From: Martensiomyces pterosporus
Taxonomy: Eukaryota > Kickxellomycota > Kickxellomycetes > Kickxellales > Kickxellaceae
Reading direction: 5' to 3'
Length of the DNA: 37,335 nucleotides
Assembly: GCA_025201845.1 (NCBI GenBank)
Contig: MU603956.1
Coordinates: 1 to 37,335, forward strand
Of this stretch, positions 27,719-37,022 are shown in pieces; positions within the stretch are counted from its first letter, which is position 1; each line of letters opens with the position of its first letter. The translations under genes and the position numbers were made by a program. The notes under the pieces are model-generated. The model was given only the letters and a program-made list of their open reading frames with translations. It was not told where the DNA came from and searched no databases.

Positions 27719-30700
27719 CTAGAACGTCAGCAGCCCCACACGCTTCTTGCGATTGGGGAAAACAACCATGCCGCTGAGGAACAGACCGACAGCGATGCTC
27801 AGACTAGTGGAGAACATATCATACAGAAAGCTTCCAGAGCTATTGCCACTAGACGAGATAAACGCCAGCACGGTTCGCAAGCCCAGCGAGCCAGGGACAA
27901 GCAGCTGGATGCCGCCCAATATCGGCTCAATGGCCGACCTGTGGTTGGAGAACGACGCCATGATGTTCGCAAACAGACCCATGGCAAACGCCGCAATGGC
28001 AGGCGCAATGGGCGCAATGGCCTCGCTCTTTCCCGAAAAGTAGGACACCGTGAAGGCAAGGCACCCGGCGACGAGCATCGTGGGCCACTGGCGCCAGTGG
28101 GCAGAGATGCACATGTTGAAGGAAAGACTGAGGATGGGGAGGAAGAGGAACCACCAAAAATCGCTTAGCCCGTGGCCACAGTTGCCAAGCCCCGTGGACG
28201 TCGACATCTGCTGGTCAACCAGATCAACGGTGGTTGAGCGGCCAAGCACTCTGGTTCCCAAGGTCGACCCAACCGAGATGCCGTACCCGAGCATAAAGCA
28301 CTGGCACATGGCGTAGATAAACCGCACCGTGCCCGTGATCATGTTGCGCGACGCCATCTCGATAATAGACAGCGTCAAGGCGAGGCCCGGAAGGAGCATG
28401 GCGACGCCCGCAAACGACACGATTCCAAAGCAGATGTAGTCCTGGAGCAGCGCCGCAATGAAGCTGACGATGAACGCCGACGACACCTCGAACAGATTGG
28501 CGTAGTTGGCAAACCGCCCGGCCAGCAGCTGCAGCAGGCCGACGATGAGCCCAAGCATGGCACTGACTCCAGCGTCGCTCCACCCGCCGCCCCAGAACAG
28601 GGGGCAGATGAAGAACGAGCAAACGACATAGTCGGTGAGCATTGCCCACCAGGGGAACAACGGCGGGGTGGCCAGCGTCTTCTCCAGGTTCTTCACGCCC
28701 TGCCCCACCGAAATGCGGTTCTTCAGCACGCGCCGGACGACTCTGTTTGTGCGCTCCAGTCGGTGCATATCGTATCCAGCAGCTATGCGCACAACGTGGG
28801 TTTCCGACGACCTCGTGTCCTTGTCGCCGAAGCTTATCAGGATGACACCAGGGAGCACAGCCACCGATGCCTCGACATCCAAGTGGAGCGCAATAGCCAC
28901 CAGGTTTGCCTCAAGCCGGTGCAAGGGAGCCCCAAACGCCATCAGCGCGCGGCTGACCACCAGCAGAAAGTTCTGCCGGTCAAAGATGTCTGCCAGCTGC
29001 GCAAGGATCTTCTGCTTCTCGGCCTCAAACGCCACCATGGTGCTGTCCGAACTCATCGTGGATATGCGTGACCCAGCGGTGCCTAGCGCTGGAGTCACTG
29101 CTCCGCCGATGCTTCCGCTGGTCAGCATGCCGCTGGATGCCAAAATCTCGTCCCACCCAGGCGTGCCCATGGGTGACATGCTGGGCGATTGCGTTGCGCT
29201 GTGCGTTGGCGAATGGGTGGGCGACTGCATTGGCGTGCCTGCGCCAGGTGTGGACGCTGGGGTGCCTGGCTGCGACCGCGACTTTCGCTTCGACGAGGGG
29301 AGTGTATCAAGCACGCCTGCCACATACGAGGCAGACTCTGGGCGCGGCAGGGTATGGAACCCACGCAGCTCAAACGTCTTTTTGGCGTCGGCATGTCCAA
29401 GGCTGCTGCTGCTGCCGACTGGCGGCGGAACGGCAGAAAGCCCCTGCTCAGCGCCTGGCGAGCCATACGAGCCCGACAAAACGAGCGGCGTCTGTGCGCC
29501 AGACCGCCCGTGCTGGTGGCTCTTGAGTATTCCTGGCAGTTTGCCTGGGATATTAAGGATCTTGGAGCCCACTGTGGTCAGCGCAGCCTTCTCCTTCTCC
29601 AGCAGCCCGTCGCGCGTCTTTGACTTGAGCCTGTCTTCGCGCCGCTTCCCTTCCTCCTTGCGCCGCTTCCCCTCCCTGCGCCTGTGCTCCTCCATCCGCT
29701 TGGCCTCGCGAATTTTCAGCTCGCGTGTCCTCAGCTCGCGCTTCTGGGCATGCTCAGCCATCCGGCTCTGCAGCTTTGTCAGGTTGGCGTAGACGCCGCG
29801 CAAGGTGGTCGGGGAGCGACTGAGGCCCGTCTGGAGCTGATCCAATGGAGCAGCACCCATCTGTGGGCGGTGCCGGGTCTGCGGCAATGGGAACTGGCCT
29901 AGCCCGTAGTCCCTGCCGCCCTTCCCCGTGCCCAGTCCAGACTCGAGCTCTGATGGACTGATATCGGTGCCCGCCGAAGCTGCGAGCTCGGCCGCGTGAT
30001 CCCTCCTGTACTGTGACGTCGACGTGCCGATTATGCCAAGCACCGAGTCAACGATGCTCTTCGCCGTCTCCTCGCCGTTCATGCTGACGTGGATCACGCC
30101 GGGGTTCTGCATGGCAGGGTTGTTTGGGTAGAAGGTCGAGGTGGCTGCTATTTCGGCATTGTTGGCCTCCAGATTCGACCTCAGCGGATTGGACGCCCTG
30201 TTCATCGTGCGCTCGTCCAAAAGACGCTCCATATCTTCCTCCTGGTGGTGGTAGGGGCGGCCGCTGTCCGAGTCTGCGTCAGAGTCCGAGTCGTTGCCGC
30301 CGCCACCGCTGCCACCGTTGCGACCAAAGTTCATCAGATTGGCCCCGACCCTGGTAAGCCGCCGACGCAGCCCCGATGACTGCTGGTCCATGTCGTTCTG
30401 GCCATTGCCCATGGGCAGTGACGACACCTGCGCCACCTCGACCCCCTCATGCGAGCCGCCGGGCCGCGGGTAGTCGATCGGATTGTGCAAGTGGCTGAAC
30501 GCATTCATGCCATCTTCGCCATGCGGATGGGGCGAGTCGGACTGGATCGTGTGCACCGAGTCTCTCGAAGCAAACCTCAGCGCTGGGTGCTTTCCGCCCT
30601 TTTCCCTTTTGGGCAAAGCACCCTTTTCGCCAGTGTCTTGCGGCTGATCGGCGAACGGGTCCTTGGGCGAGCCTCGTCGCTGCTGCTGCTGTGGAGACGA

Positions 30701-31261
30701 CCGCAGGCTGACTGATGTGCGTGCGAGCTGCCCTCGTGGCGCAAAGTACCCGGTTGAGGGCAGCACGATGGGCTCTGACCGTACTGGTGCAGTGGCGGGC
30801 TCGTGGCGACTTGCCTCCGCCTGCATGTTGGCCTTTTCCTGAGCGTTCAGCATGGCCAGCCGCAAGATCGGCCGCTCAGGCTTGGGGCTGGTCCCCTCGC
30901 CTGCTGCTGCCTCTGCTCCCCCCTCCAGTCCCTGGGTTTCTACTGGGAGCAGTGTGGGCGGCTGTTGGTGTGGTGGGGATGTGGAGTGAGCGGCTGACGA
31001 GTGCGCGGGGCTACTGCCACTACTGCTTCGCCCGGCAGTGTGGCTGCTGTTTGATGGCTCGTGGCTCTGCGCACGCCCTTGGTCGCGAGAACTCGCTATA
31101 GCACGCGCATCGTCGCCCTCTCCTGCGGTGTGGGCATTCTCTGTGTGGATCTCTGGTATCAGGACCTGCTGCTGATCCTGCTCCGATTGCCCTGGTGCCG
31201 GAGACGCGCTTGATCCCGCGCCGGATATGGTTCCGTCGGAATCAGAGCTACCGTGGGACAT
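27719..31261 (-). CDS. ThrE/Prm10-like multipass membrane protein with long disordered N-terminus
   Basis: The protein has 1180 residues from the ATG at 31261. The C-terminal third (from about 748) is a fungal ThrE-type domain: ILAQLADIFDRQNFLLVVSRALMAFGAPLHRLE, the HLDVEASVAVLPGVILISF strand and a GxG-rich multipass region with about ten hydrophobic helices (for example YVVCSFFICPLFWGGGWSDA and FGIVSFAGVAMLLPGLALTL). This architecture matches bacterial threonine/serine exporters and yeast Prm10; transport activity in fungi is not established. Residues 1-745 are disordered, Ser/Pro/Gly-rich. A highly charged helical stretch (about 490-555, many KRREE-type residues) could form a coiled coil. 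A Thr/Pro/Ser tandem motif (SPTHSPTHSATQSPSMSP, about 29,175-29,230) offers proline-directed phosphorylation sites. Confidence 0.85.
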   Translation of the reverse strand: MSHGSSDSDGTISGAGSSASPAPGQSEQDQQQVLIPEIHTENAHTAGEGDDARAIASSRDQGRAQSHEPSNSSHTAGRSSSGSSPAHSSAAHSTSPPHQQPPTLLPVETQGLEGGAEAAAGEGTSPKPERPILRLAMLNAQEKANMQAEASRHEPATAPVRSEPIVLPSTGYFAPRGQLARTSVSLRSSPQQQQRRGSPKDPFADQPQDTGEKGALPKREKGGKHPALRFASRDSVHTIQSDSPHPHGEDGMNAFSHLHNPIDYPRPGGSHEGVEVAQVSSLPMGNGQNDMDQQSSGLRRRLTRVGANLMNFGRNGGSGGGGNDSDSDADSDSGRPYHHQEEDMERLLDERTMNRASNPLRSNLEANNAEIAATSTFYPNNPAMQNPGVIHVSMNGEETAKSIVDSVLGIIGTSTSQYRRDHAAELAASAGTDISPSELESGLGTGKGGRDYGLGQFPLPQTRHRPQMGAAPLDQLQTGLSRSPTTLRGVYANLTKLQSRMAEHAQKRELRTRELKIREAKRMEEHRRREGKRRKEEGKRREDRLKSKTRDGLLEKEKAALTTVGSKILNIPGKLPGILKSHQHGRSGAQTPLVLSGSYGSPGAEQGLSAVPPPVGSSSSLGHADAKKTFELRGFHTLPRPESASYVAGVLDTLPSSKRKSRSQPGTPASTPGAGTPMQSPTHSPTHSATQSPSMSPMGTPGWDEILASSGMLTSGSIGGAVTPALGTAGSRISTMSSDSTMVAFEAEKQKILAQLADIFDRQNFLLVVSRALMAFGAPLHRLEANLVAIALHLDVEASVAVLPGVILISFGDKDTRSSETHVVRIAAGYDMHRLERTNRVVRRVLKNRISVGQGVKNLEKTLATPPLFPWWAMLTDYVVCSFFICPLFWGGGWSDAGVSAMLGLIVGLLQLLAGRFANYANLFEVSSAFIVSFIAALLQDYICFGIVSFAGVAMLLPGLALTLSIIEMASRNMITGTVRFIYAMCQCFMLGYGISVGSTLGTRVLGRSTTVDLVDQQMSTSTGLGNCGHGLSDFWWFLFLPILSLSFNMCISAHWRQWPTMLVAGCLAFTVSYFSGKSEAIAPIAPAIAAFAMGLFANIMASFSNHRSAIEPILGGIQLLVPGSLGLRTVLAFISSSGNSSGSFLYDMFSTSLSIAVGLFLSGMVVFPNRKKRVGLLTF

Positions 31262-32118
31262 CTGCGTCAAAGACTAGCACAGCCGCGACGAGCAAACAAT
31301 CGGCTGCTGTGCAGTGTGTCCGGTGGTGGGTGAACAAAGGGGGCTGGAAGTATAATGAGCCTAATTTCTGCAGATAAAAGGCGCGGGAAAAACAGAAAAA
31401 GAATAGAGGGAAAGCATGGAAAAATCGGCCACACCATCGCGTTTTCCTTTTAAAGAGCGAGCGGGTGCGTGTGGTTCGCAGGCATGAGGCGCTTCTTATT
31501 TTTTCCCTTTGCAATTGCCTCACCAGCCTTCGCACACTCGTGCAGAAAGAAAGCCTGGCCTGTAGGAGAAAAGAACGCGTATCCGGTGTTCCTTTTTTTT
31601 TTTTTTTGACTCACCTGCTCACTCGGGGCTGCTGCTCGCCGGCAGCCTTTCGAGATCATCCCAAAGCCCCTCAATTCGCGAGCCTCTTGCCAAACCCAAA
31701 CCCGCTTCCACCACTCATCTCATTTCTCACACTGCCCCTGTCCAATGGCGAACCCTGGCACTGGCTTAAAGGAAGAAGAAAAACGCTATTTCCTTGCACT
31801 CTCCGACCCACACACGTCACTGTGCCCACCGCCGCCTCGCGCTTCGCACGCCCGATGCATGAGGTGCATAGCGAAAAACGATAGGCAATCGAGACAGTCT
31901 TTCGCACGTGTCTCCACTCCAGCGACCGCCATCCTCCTCCACCGAGCAGTAAGCAGCAGCTATTTATAACGCTCTCTACGCGCATCAGCACTAGCACTGC
32001 CGCCACTGTGACCCGGGAACCATCTCCTGTGTTCGGTCCCCGCACGCATATCCAAACAGCCAACCCCTTGTCTATATTTAACTTTTTGAAGACTGGTGGG
32101 GTAGACTAGGGGTCTGGC
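31262..32118 (-). other. Intergenic: ThrE-like promoter and Myb-gene 3' flank
   Basis: The 857 bp lie between two minus-strand genes. They hold a 15-nt T-run (31593-31607), A-rich runs near 31386-31420, and the AT-rich patches TATTTATAA (about 31961-31969) and TATATTTAA (about 32072-32080). No AATAAA on the minus strand was found after the Myb stop. Plus-strand frames here are short and unrecognised. Confidence 0.5.
31593..31607 (+). repeat. 15-nt T homopolymer
   Basis: An uninterrupted T-run about 330 bp upstream of the ThrE-like start. It reads as poly(dA) on the coding strand and is a probable nucleosome-excluding tract. Confidence 0.8.
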
Positions 32119-34011
32119 TTAGTTTGGCTGCTGTTGCGCAGCGTCCTTTGCGATAATGCGAAAGTCAGACGGCGTGTTTGCCAGGCGGCGGACCAGATCA
32201 ACCTGCGTATGGGGGTCCTCAACCCCAGCCACCCTGTCGAGCCACTCGATGGTATGCCGCAGCCTGCGGATCCTAGCCACCAGCATGTGCGTTGATCGCG
32301 TAGACCTGAGCTTTGCGCTCAGCCAGCCCACTCCGATGGTCGGCGGTGACGTGCCGTTGATCAGCCGCTCCACTGCGTCGCTTGTCTTCTTGCCCTTGGC
32401 ATCCTCTCGTGGGGTCGACAGGAGGGACCTGCGGTACCCATCCAGCACAAAGGGCCACACTGTCTCGTCCTCGGCCTTTGAGAACGGGGTGTGCTTCAGG
32501 TGCGTGCCAATCGTCTGCGTCCACCTCCCAGAGCACTGCGTCGCACTGCGTCCGGTTGACATCTGGTTGGCCACAATGGCCCACGACAGGAACCCGCTGT
32601 CGCTCTGCAGGTGGCTCTCCACTATGCGTGTCAGCTCCTCGTCCTCAGCCGCTGTCCATTTGCTGCTAGGCTCCTTTTGCCGCTTGCCACTACCGCTGCC
32701 AGCTGCTAGATCACTTCTCAGTGCGGCGGCGATATCCGCGTCGCTGGCCTCGACTGCGGCCTTGTCCTCCGCACTGCCTTGCCCAGCAGTCTGGCTACCA
32801 GGCTCGGCAGGCTTGGCAGGCGAGTGGCTGTTGGGCTTTGGCGCTTGGCTAGCAATCGGGTTCACCAGCTGCTCGTATCGGATCCTCACCCACTTTGCTG
32901 TGCGTCTTTGCGGCCGTCTCTCAGTGCCACCGCTGTCCCGGCCCTTGCCCTGTTTTTGGGACGCACAAGACACCAGCCTCGCGATATGCGTCCACTTTCT
33001 ACCGTGCAACCTAACGAGGCTGATGATCATCTTGTCCTCCTCTACCGTGAACGGCACCAGCAAACTCCGCTCGACATTAGGCAGCCGCTCATCGCCGTCA
33101 GAGCTGGCCAGTCTCAAGTCCTTAAACACGCCGCTGACCGTTGATTTATACTCGTCGTTGCTGCCACCTCTCTCCACCGCTCCGTCTTGTATAACCATAC
33201 GGTGCTGGCTTAAAATAGCCTCCACCACCGACGAATTGTCCACTGCCTCGCCGCCCTCTCCGTTCCCTCTTGCTCCTATGCCAGCAGCAAACCGCCTGAG
33301 CTTGGCGTTCCTGTGTGCAACATTTGCCCAATACGATGGAGGCGCCTGCTTGCCGCTGAGTGGGCTGTTCAAGTAGCCCCACCGAGTGTAGCACTGGAGG
33401 TATCGCCTGGTCTCGACAAACTCTGCAATTAGCTTCCACTTCCTTGCGCCATACAGAGCAACGGCAGTCCTCAGCGCATCGTCTTCCTCGAGGGTCCAGC
33501 GCGTGCCACTTTCCCGCACTGCCTTCCTCTCTTCTCTCCTCTCCGCCTCTTTGCTATCTGCAAAGCCATCGCCTTCTGTGCTGGCTCTGTTGCCGATGAG
33601 CATGGTCCTTCTGCTCATCTGAAGGCTATACATGGTTTGCTTGAACCGCGAGTAGATTGCCGATGGCTTCCGCCCCACGATGTGCTGTGCCACTGCGTCC
33701 CAGTCGATCTTCTTTGAGGGCTTGTTGATTAGCACCCAGCTGATGAGCTTTTGCTGGAATATCCGCTCCTCATCCTCTGTCCACCGCGGCCGTTTCCCGT
33801 GTGTCGGCTGCTGGCCCAGTACTTGCGTCGATGGCACCATTGCAGCTGGCTGTGCTTTGAGGTCCCAGTCACGAGTCACCGTCGATGCCCATTTCTCGTC
33901 TGTGGGCAGCGGCTTTTGCACAGCTGCGTATCCGCGCCGGCAATCCCTTCGCGTGCAGCTGCCTGTGTGCCGCTGCCTGACGCATGCCGTCAGCCTCCTC
34001 TGGATATGCAT
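32119..34011 (-). CDS. Multi-Myb/SANT-repeat protein with presequence-like N-terminus
   Basis: The protein has 630 residues from the ATG at 34011 (in-frame TTG at 34104 ignored). At least five Myb-like helical repeats are visible: about 76-128 (PRWTEDEERIF, KIDWDAVAQHI), 171-215 (RWTLEEDDALRTAV, KWKLIAEFV, YLQCYTRW), 320-390 (PFTVEEDKMIISLV, KWTHIARLV), about 475-530 (KWTAAEDEELTRIV, SWAIVANQM, CSGRW) and a degenerate last one (PFSKAEDETVW). Several keep the spaced tryptophans of DNA-binding repeats, so DNA binding is likely. The first 32 residues have no acidic residue except Asp23 and are rich in Arg/Ser/Thr, ending in RRGYAAVQ. That resembles a mitochondrial presequence with a cleavage site after RGY. 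Nuclear transcription factor or mitochondrial DNA-binding protein are both possible. I do not recognise a named orthologue. Confidence 0.75.
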   Translation of the reverse strand: MHIQRRLTACVRQRHTGSCTRRDCRRGYAAVQKPLPTDEKWASTVTRDWDLKAQPAAMVPSTQVLGQQPTHGKRPRWTEDEERIFQQKLISWVLINKPSKKIDWDAVAQHIVGRKPSAIYSRFKQTMYSLQMSRRTMLIGNRASTEGDGFADSKEAERREERKAVRESGTRWTLEEDDALRTAVALYGARKWKLIAEFVETRRYLQCYTRWGYLNSPLSGKQAPPSYWANVAHRNAKLRRFAAGIGARGNGEGGEAVDNSSVVEAILSQHRMVIQDGAVERGGSNDEYKSTVSGVFKDLRLASSDGDERLPNVERSLLVPFTVEEDKMIISLVRLHGRKWTHIARLVSCASQKQGKGRDSGGTERRPQRRTAKWVRIRYEQLVNPIASQAPKPNSHSPAKPAEPGSQTAGQGSAEDKAAVEASDADIAAALRSDLAAGSGSGKRQKEPSSKWTAAEDEELTRIVESHLQSDSGFLSWAIVANQMSTGRSATQCSGRWTQTIGTHLKHTPFSKAEDETVWPFVLDGYRRSLLSTPREDAKGKKTSDAVERLINGTSPPTIGVGWLSAKLRSTRSTHMLVARIRRLRHTIEWLDRVAGVEDPHTQVDLVRRLANTPSDFRIIAKDAAQQQPN

Positions 34012-35009
34012 ATTACAAGAAGCCCAAAGGCGCTGTAGCAAAGGATGTGCAAGCTTGTGTGAAAGGGAGTGTTGTGCTGCGGCGGGCCCAATCAGAAAAA
34101 TCAAATCAGCTTATAAGTGCATTGTGTCTGCCCGCGTACTGCACCGATTGTGGGTGGCACGCGCCACCACTCCCCTGGTGCACAGCGCTTTAACCAAGAC
34201 GCGCTTGCTGCTCACCAGCTGTGCGGTAACGGCTTCTATCGTAGACGTCACTGCCATGAGCGGCGCGTAAATGCCGCATGGAACATTGGCAGAACTCGGG
34301 TTGGACATGGCGCCGTCTTTGCATGTATTATCATAATCACCCCCATTTGCTGATTCGGACTTGGAAAGCATGTGTATGCATATGCTCCCCCTACATGTAG
34401 CTAAATCGTGCATGGTGCTGGCGCCGAAACGTGGGGTGCGGAGCCATAGTTGCTGACAAATACAAAACCCCACCAGCGGTGCCGCCGCGTCCCACTGCGA
34501 CGATTGTTGACAAATCGGATACCGGAGACACGTCCTTGCCTGCTTCCCTTTTTGCTGTATGTCATGAAAATTGCTTGAAAAATCAAAGCAAAAGCCGACA
34601 AAACAAAAGCCGCTTTGCACGCAAAACCCCCCAGCCAAAAGAAATAGGTGCGTGCTGTCTCCGTGATTTCCTCAGATGCACACGGGATTCGTTTATGCTG
34701 CTATACGTACCTCTGCCACTTCAAGAATACCTGACTAAACCTTGCCAAAGGCGCAAGTGGCCTACACCGATGGCGTAGCATGGAGAATGATAAATTCGGA
34801 CCACGGCTGTAATAGCACCCGTGCCGAGGATGCCAGCTTTGTAATATCTGCAGCAAACCCCGACTGACACTTTTCCAAAATATAAGATATACGATCCAAG
34901 ATATATGAGAAATATATAAATAGCCCTGGGTATACATGCCTCGTATTCTCAAGATTCTGTACAGAAACAACCACCTTACAAATCTAAACACACTTTCTCT
35001 ACGCACGCC
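34012..35009. promoter_or_regulatory. Divergent promoter region of Myb-repeat gene and MCT transporter
   Basis: 998 bp. CTTATAAG (34110-34117) is a TATA candidate about 100 bp upstream of the Myb start on the minus strand. AATATATAAATAG (34911-34923) is a good TATA box for the transporter, about 90 bp before its ATG. GACGTCAC (34244-34251) resembles a CRE/bZIP half site. AT-rich tracts (about 34880-34920) precede the transporter TATA. No gene was seen. Confidence 0.55.
34911..34923 (+). promoter_or_regulatory. TATA box of the MCT-like transporter gene
   Basis: AATATATAAATAG lies about 90 bp upstream of the ATG at 35010, a normal spacing for a TATA promoter with a short leader. It is the strongest TATA match in the window. 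Confidence 0.65.
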
Positions 35010-36398
35010 ATGCCAACTGCAGCTCATACAGCCCAAATAACGAAAAACGAAGAGGCTGAATCGGGGTCCGTTGCCAGCACATCTCTTGAAAACGGACCGG
35101 TCAACTCCTCGCCGGATCTCTTCAAGTCCGCGTCTGACGAGGACATAGCCGAAGCTCCAGAGACCGGCGGTGCCCCGGCTGATAGCTCTTCAGAGCCGCC
35201 GCTAGACTCGCCGTATGGCTGGGTCATAGTCCTGGGATCCTTTGTCTATCTAATGATGTCAATTGGGACAACCAACTCGTTCGGTGTTTACATGCAGGAG
35301 TACCAACTGAAGGAATTCCCAGGCACACCTGCGTCGACGCTTGCTTGGATTGGCAGTCTGCAGTTCGCATCCATGTGCTTCTTTGGTATCGGTGCCGGCG
35401 TGCTGCTCGAGCAGTATGATCCAAGACTCGTTGGACTTGCGGGGAGCCTGATTGCTGGCGCTGCTCTGCTGATTGCTTCTGCGTGCAACACACCCGTCAA
35501 ATTGATATTCACACAGGGCATTCTCTTTGGGTTTGGTGGATCTGGCCTTCTGATTCCCGGAATGAGTCTTCCCGCGCAGTGGATGGGCAAGTACAGAGCG
35601 CTGGCCACGGGCTTGGCTGTGGCTGGTGGATCCATCGGCGGGCTGTGGATGTCGTTCGCCTCGCGCGCCATGGTTCAGCACCTTGGGCGTGCATGGGCAC
35701 TCAGGATCACGGGTCTCTTGGTGATAGGGTTGGGCGGCGGTATCAGTCCCTTGATGCGGAAGCGCATACAGGTGCCAAAGCGCGACAAGATCATTGACTT
35801 TTCCGCATTGAAAAACTACCGCTTTGTGCTGCTCTTCTTCTCCGGCCTGTTCGCTGCTGGCGGCTACTTCATTCCGTACTACTACATGCCGTCATTTTCG
35901 GTGGTTGTTTTGAAAAATGACCAGGCGTGGGGCGCCAACATGTCGTCAATTCTCAATGCCGGCAGCATCATGGGCAGAATACTCACCGGGATGCTGGCTG
36001 ACCACATTGGCTCGGTGAATGCCCTGTTCCTGAGCACGCTTGTCTCGTGTCTGAGCATACTCGTTCTCTGGCTGCCGTTCAAGCACCTGGGGACGCTGAT
36101 TGTTGCTGCGTTCATTTTTGGGTTCAACAGCGGCAGCATTGTCTCGCTGGTTCCCGTGGTCACAGCGAATTTGTTTGGCATCAAGCGACTGCCCAGCATC
36201 CTTGGCCTTCTCTTCCTGTCGTATACAATCGGCTGCTTTATCTGCACACCCGTTGGCGGTGCCCTTTTGGACAAGTACGGACACAAGACCAACTACACGT
36301 CGCTCATCGTCTACGGCGGGGTGTTCTTTGCTACGGCCACGCTGCTAGTGGCTGTACTCCGAGTGTCGCTAACAAGGAATCCAATTGCCAAGATATAA
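35010..36398 (+). CDS. MFS transporter, monocarboxylate-transporter-like (MCT/SLC16 type)
   Basis: A 462-residue intronless protein. The acidic cytosolic N-terminus (about 1-68) ends in PLDSPYGWVIVLGSF, which corresponds to the MCT signature before helix 1 (usually DGGYGW or similar; here DSPYGW). Twelve hydrophobic helices can be counted, with GGSIGGLWMSF in helix 5, a short central loop (MRKRIQVPKRDKIIDF), GRILTGMLADHIG after helix 8 (the MFS A-like motif) and LDKYGHKT near the end. Fungal members are proton-coupled carriers of monocarboxylates, riboflavin or unknown solutes. The substrate cannot be assigned here. It is regulated from a TATA promoter and divergent from the Myb-repeat gene. 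Confidence 0.85.
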   Translation: MPTAAHTAQITKNEEAESGSVASTSLENGPVNSSPDLFKSASDEDIAEAPETGGAPADSSSEPPLDSPYGWVIVLGSFVYLMMSIGTTNSFGVYMQEYQLKEFPGTPASTLAWIGSLQFASMCFFGIGAGVLLEQYDPRLVGLAGSLIAGAALLIASACNTPVKLIFTQGILFGFGGSGLLIPGMSLPAQWMGKYRALATGLAVAGGSIGGLWMSFASRAMVQHLGRAWALRITGLLVIGLGGGISPLMRKRIQVPKRDKIIDFSALKNYRFVLLFFSGLFAAGGYFIPYYYMPSFSVVVLKNDQAWGANMSSILNAGSIMGRILTGMLADHIGSVNALFLSTLVSCLSILVLWLPFKHLGTLIVAAFIFGFNSGSIVSLVPVVTANLFGIKRLPSILGLLFLSYTIGCFICTPVGGALLDKYGHKTNYTSLIVYGGVFFATATLLVAVLRVSLTRNPIAKI

Positions 36399-37022
36399 TG
36401 GCTTCACCTCGCATACACACAGACACGGGCACTCTCTGTATATGTTCGATTTAATATAATTGCAGACGCAGCCCAGCATGGATTCTCTGGCGCCTCCCCT
36501 CGGAGTAGCATGAGTGGCAAATGCCGACTGCGCTTTGGATGTATGGCTTTCTCGATTTCTCACTTGGATGCCTGCCATTCGCAGATTTGCTGTAAGCCAG
36601 CCATTTGCTCGCTAAAATCCCTTACCAGAGCTGACTTGCTTACAAATGAGCGTGGGTCTCTTTCTAGACTGCGGGAGACCTGTGCATGTCGCCGAACAAT
36701 CCAGGGACAACGAGGCATATTGGCGACTGGACACTGCCACCTGCTGCCCTAGTAGACACCGCTACAAGCAGGTCTCGTAGGCCGATGCGCTGATCTTCAC
36801 GCGGCTTCAGAGGCGGCGAAGTGTCCGATGGCGCCATTGGCTGACTTCCCACTTGGGGCAGAGGCGATTGCTGTGACGCTTCCGTTTGAAGTATTTAAAG
36901 CCCCTTTCTGGCCCACCCTTCCCGAGCCTCCGTGTTCTTTCTTCTTTCCAAACACTTCTCTCCCTCTTATCCATTCCACACTCCTCACAAAGCCTTTTCA
37001 GCAGAATAACCCTTTGCGCACC
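36399..37022 (+). promoter_or_regulatory. Intergenic: transporter 3' end and ATX1 promoter
   Basis: No gene was seen in these 624 bp. GTATTTAAAG (36891-36900) is a TATA-like box about 125 bp before the ATX1 ATG, followed by a pyrimidine-rich leader (CTTTCTTCTTTCC). A single TTTGCTC (36604-36610) resembles the core of the yeast Mac1 copper-response element, but one copy without the flanking A is weak. TTTAATATAATT (about 36449-36460) may aid transporter 3' end formation. Confidence 0.45.
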
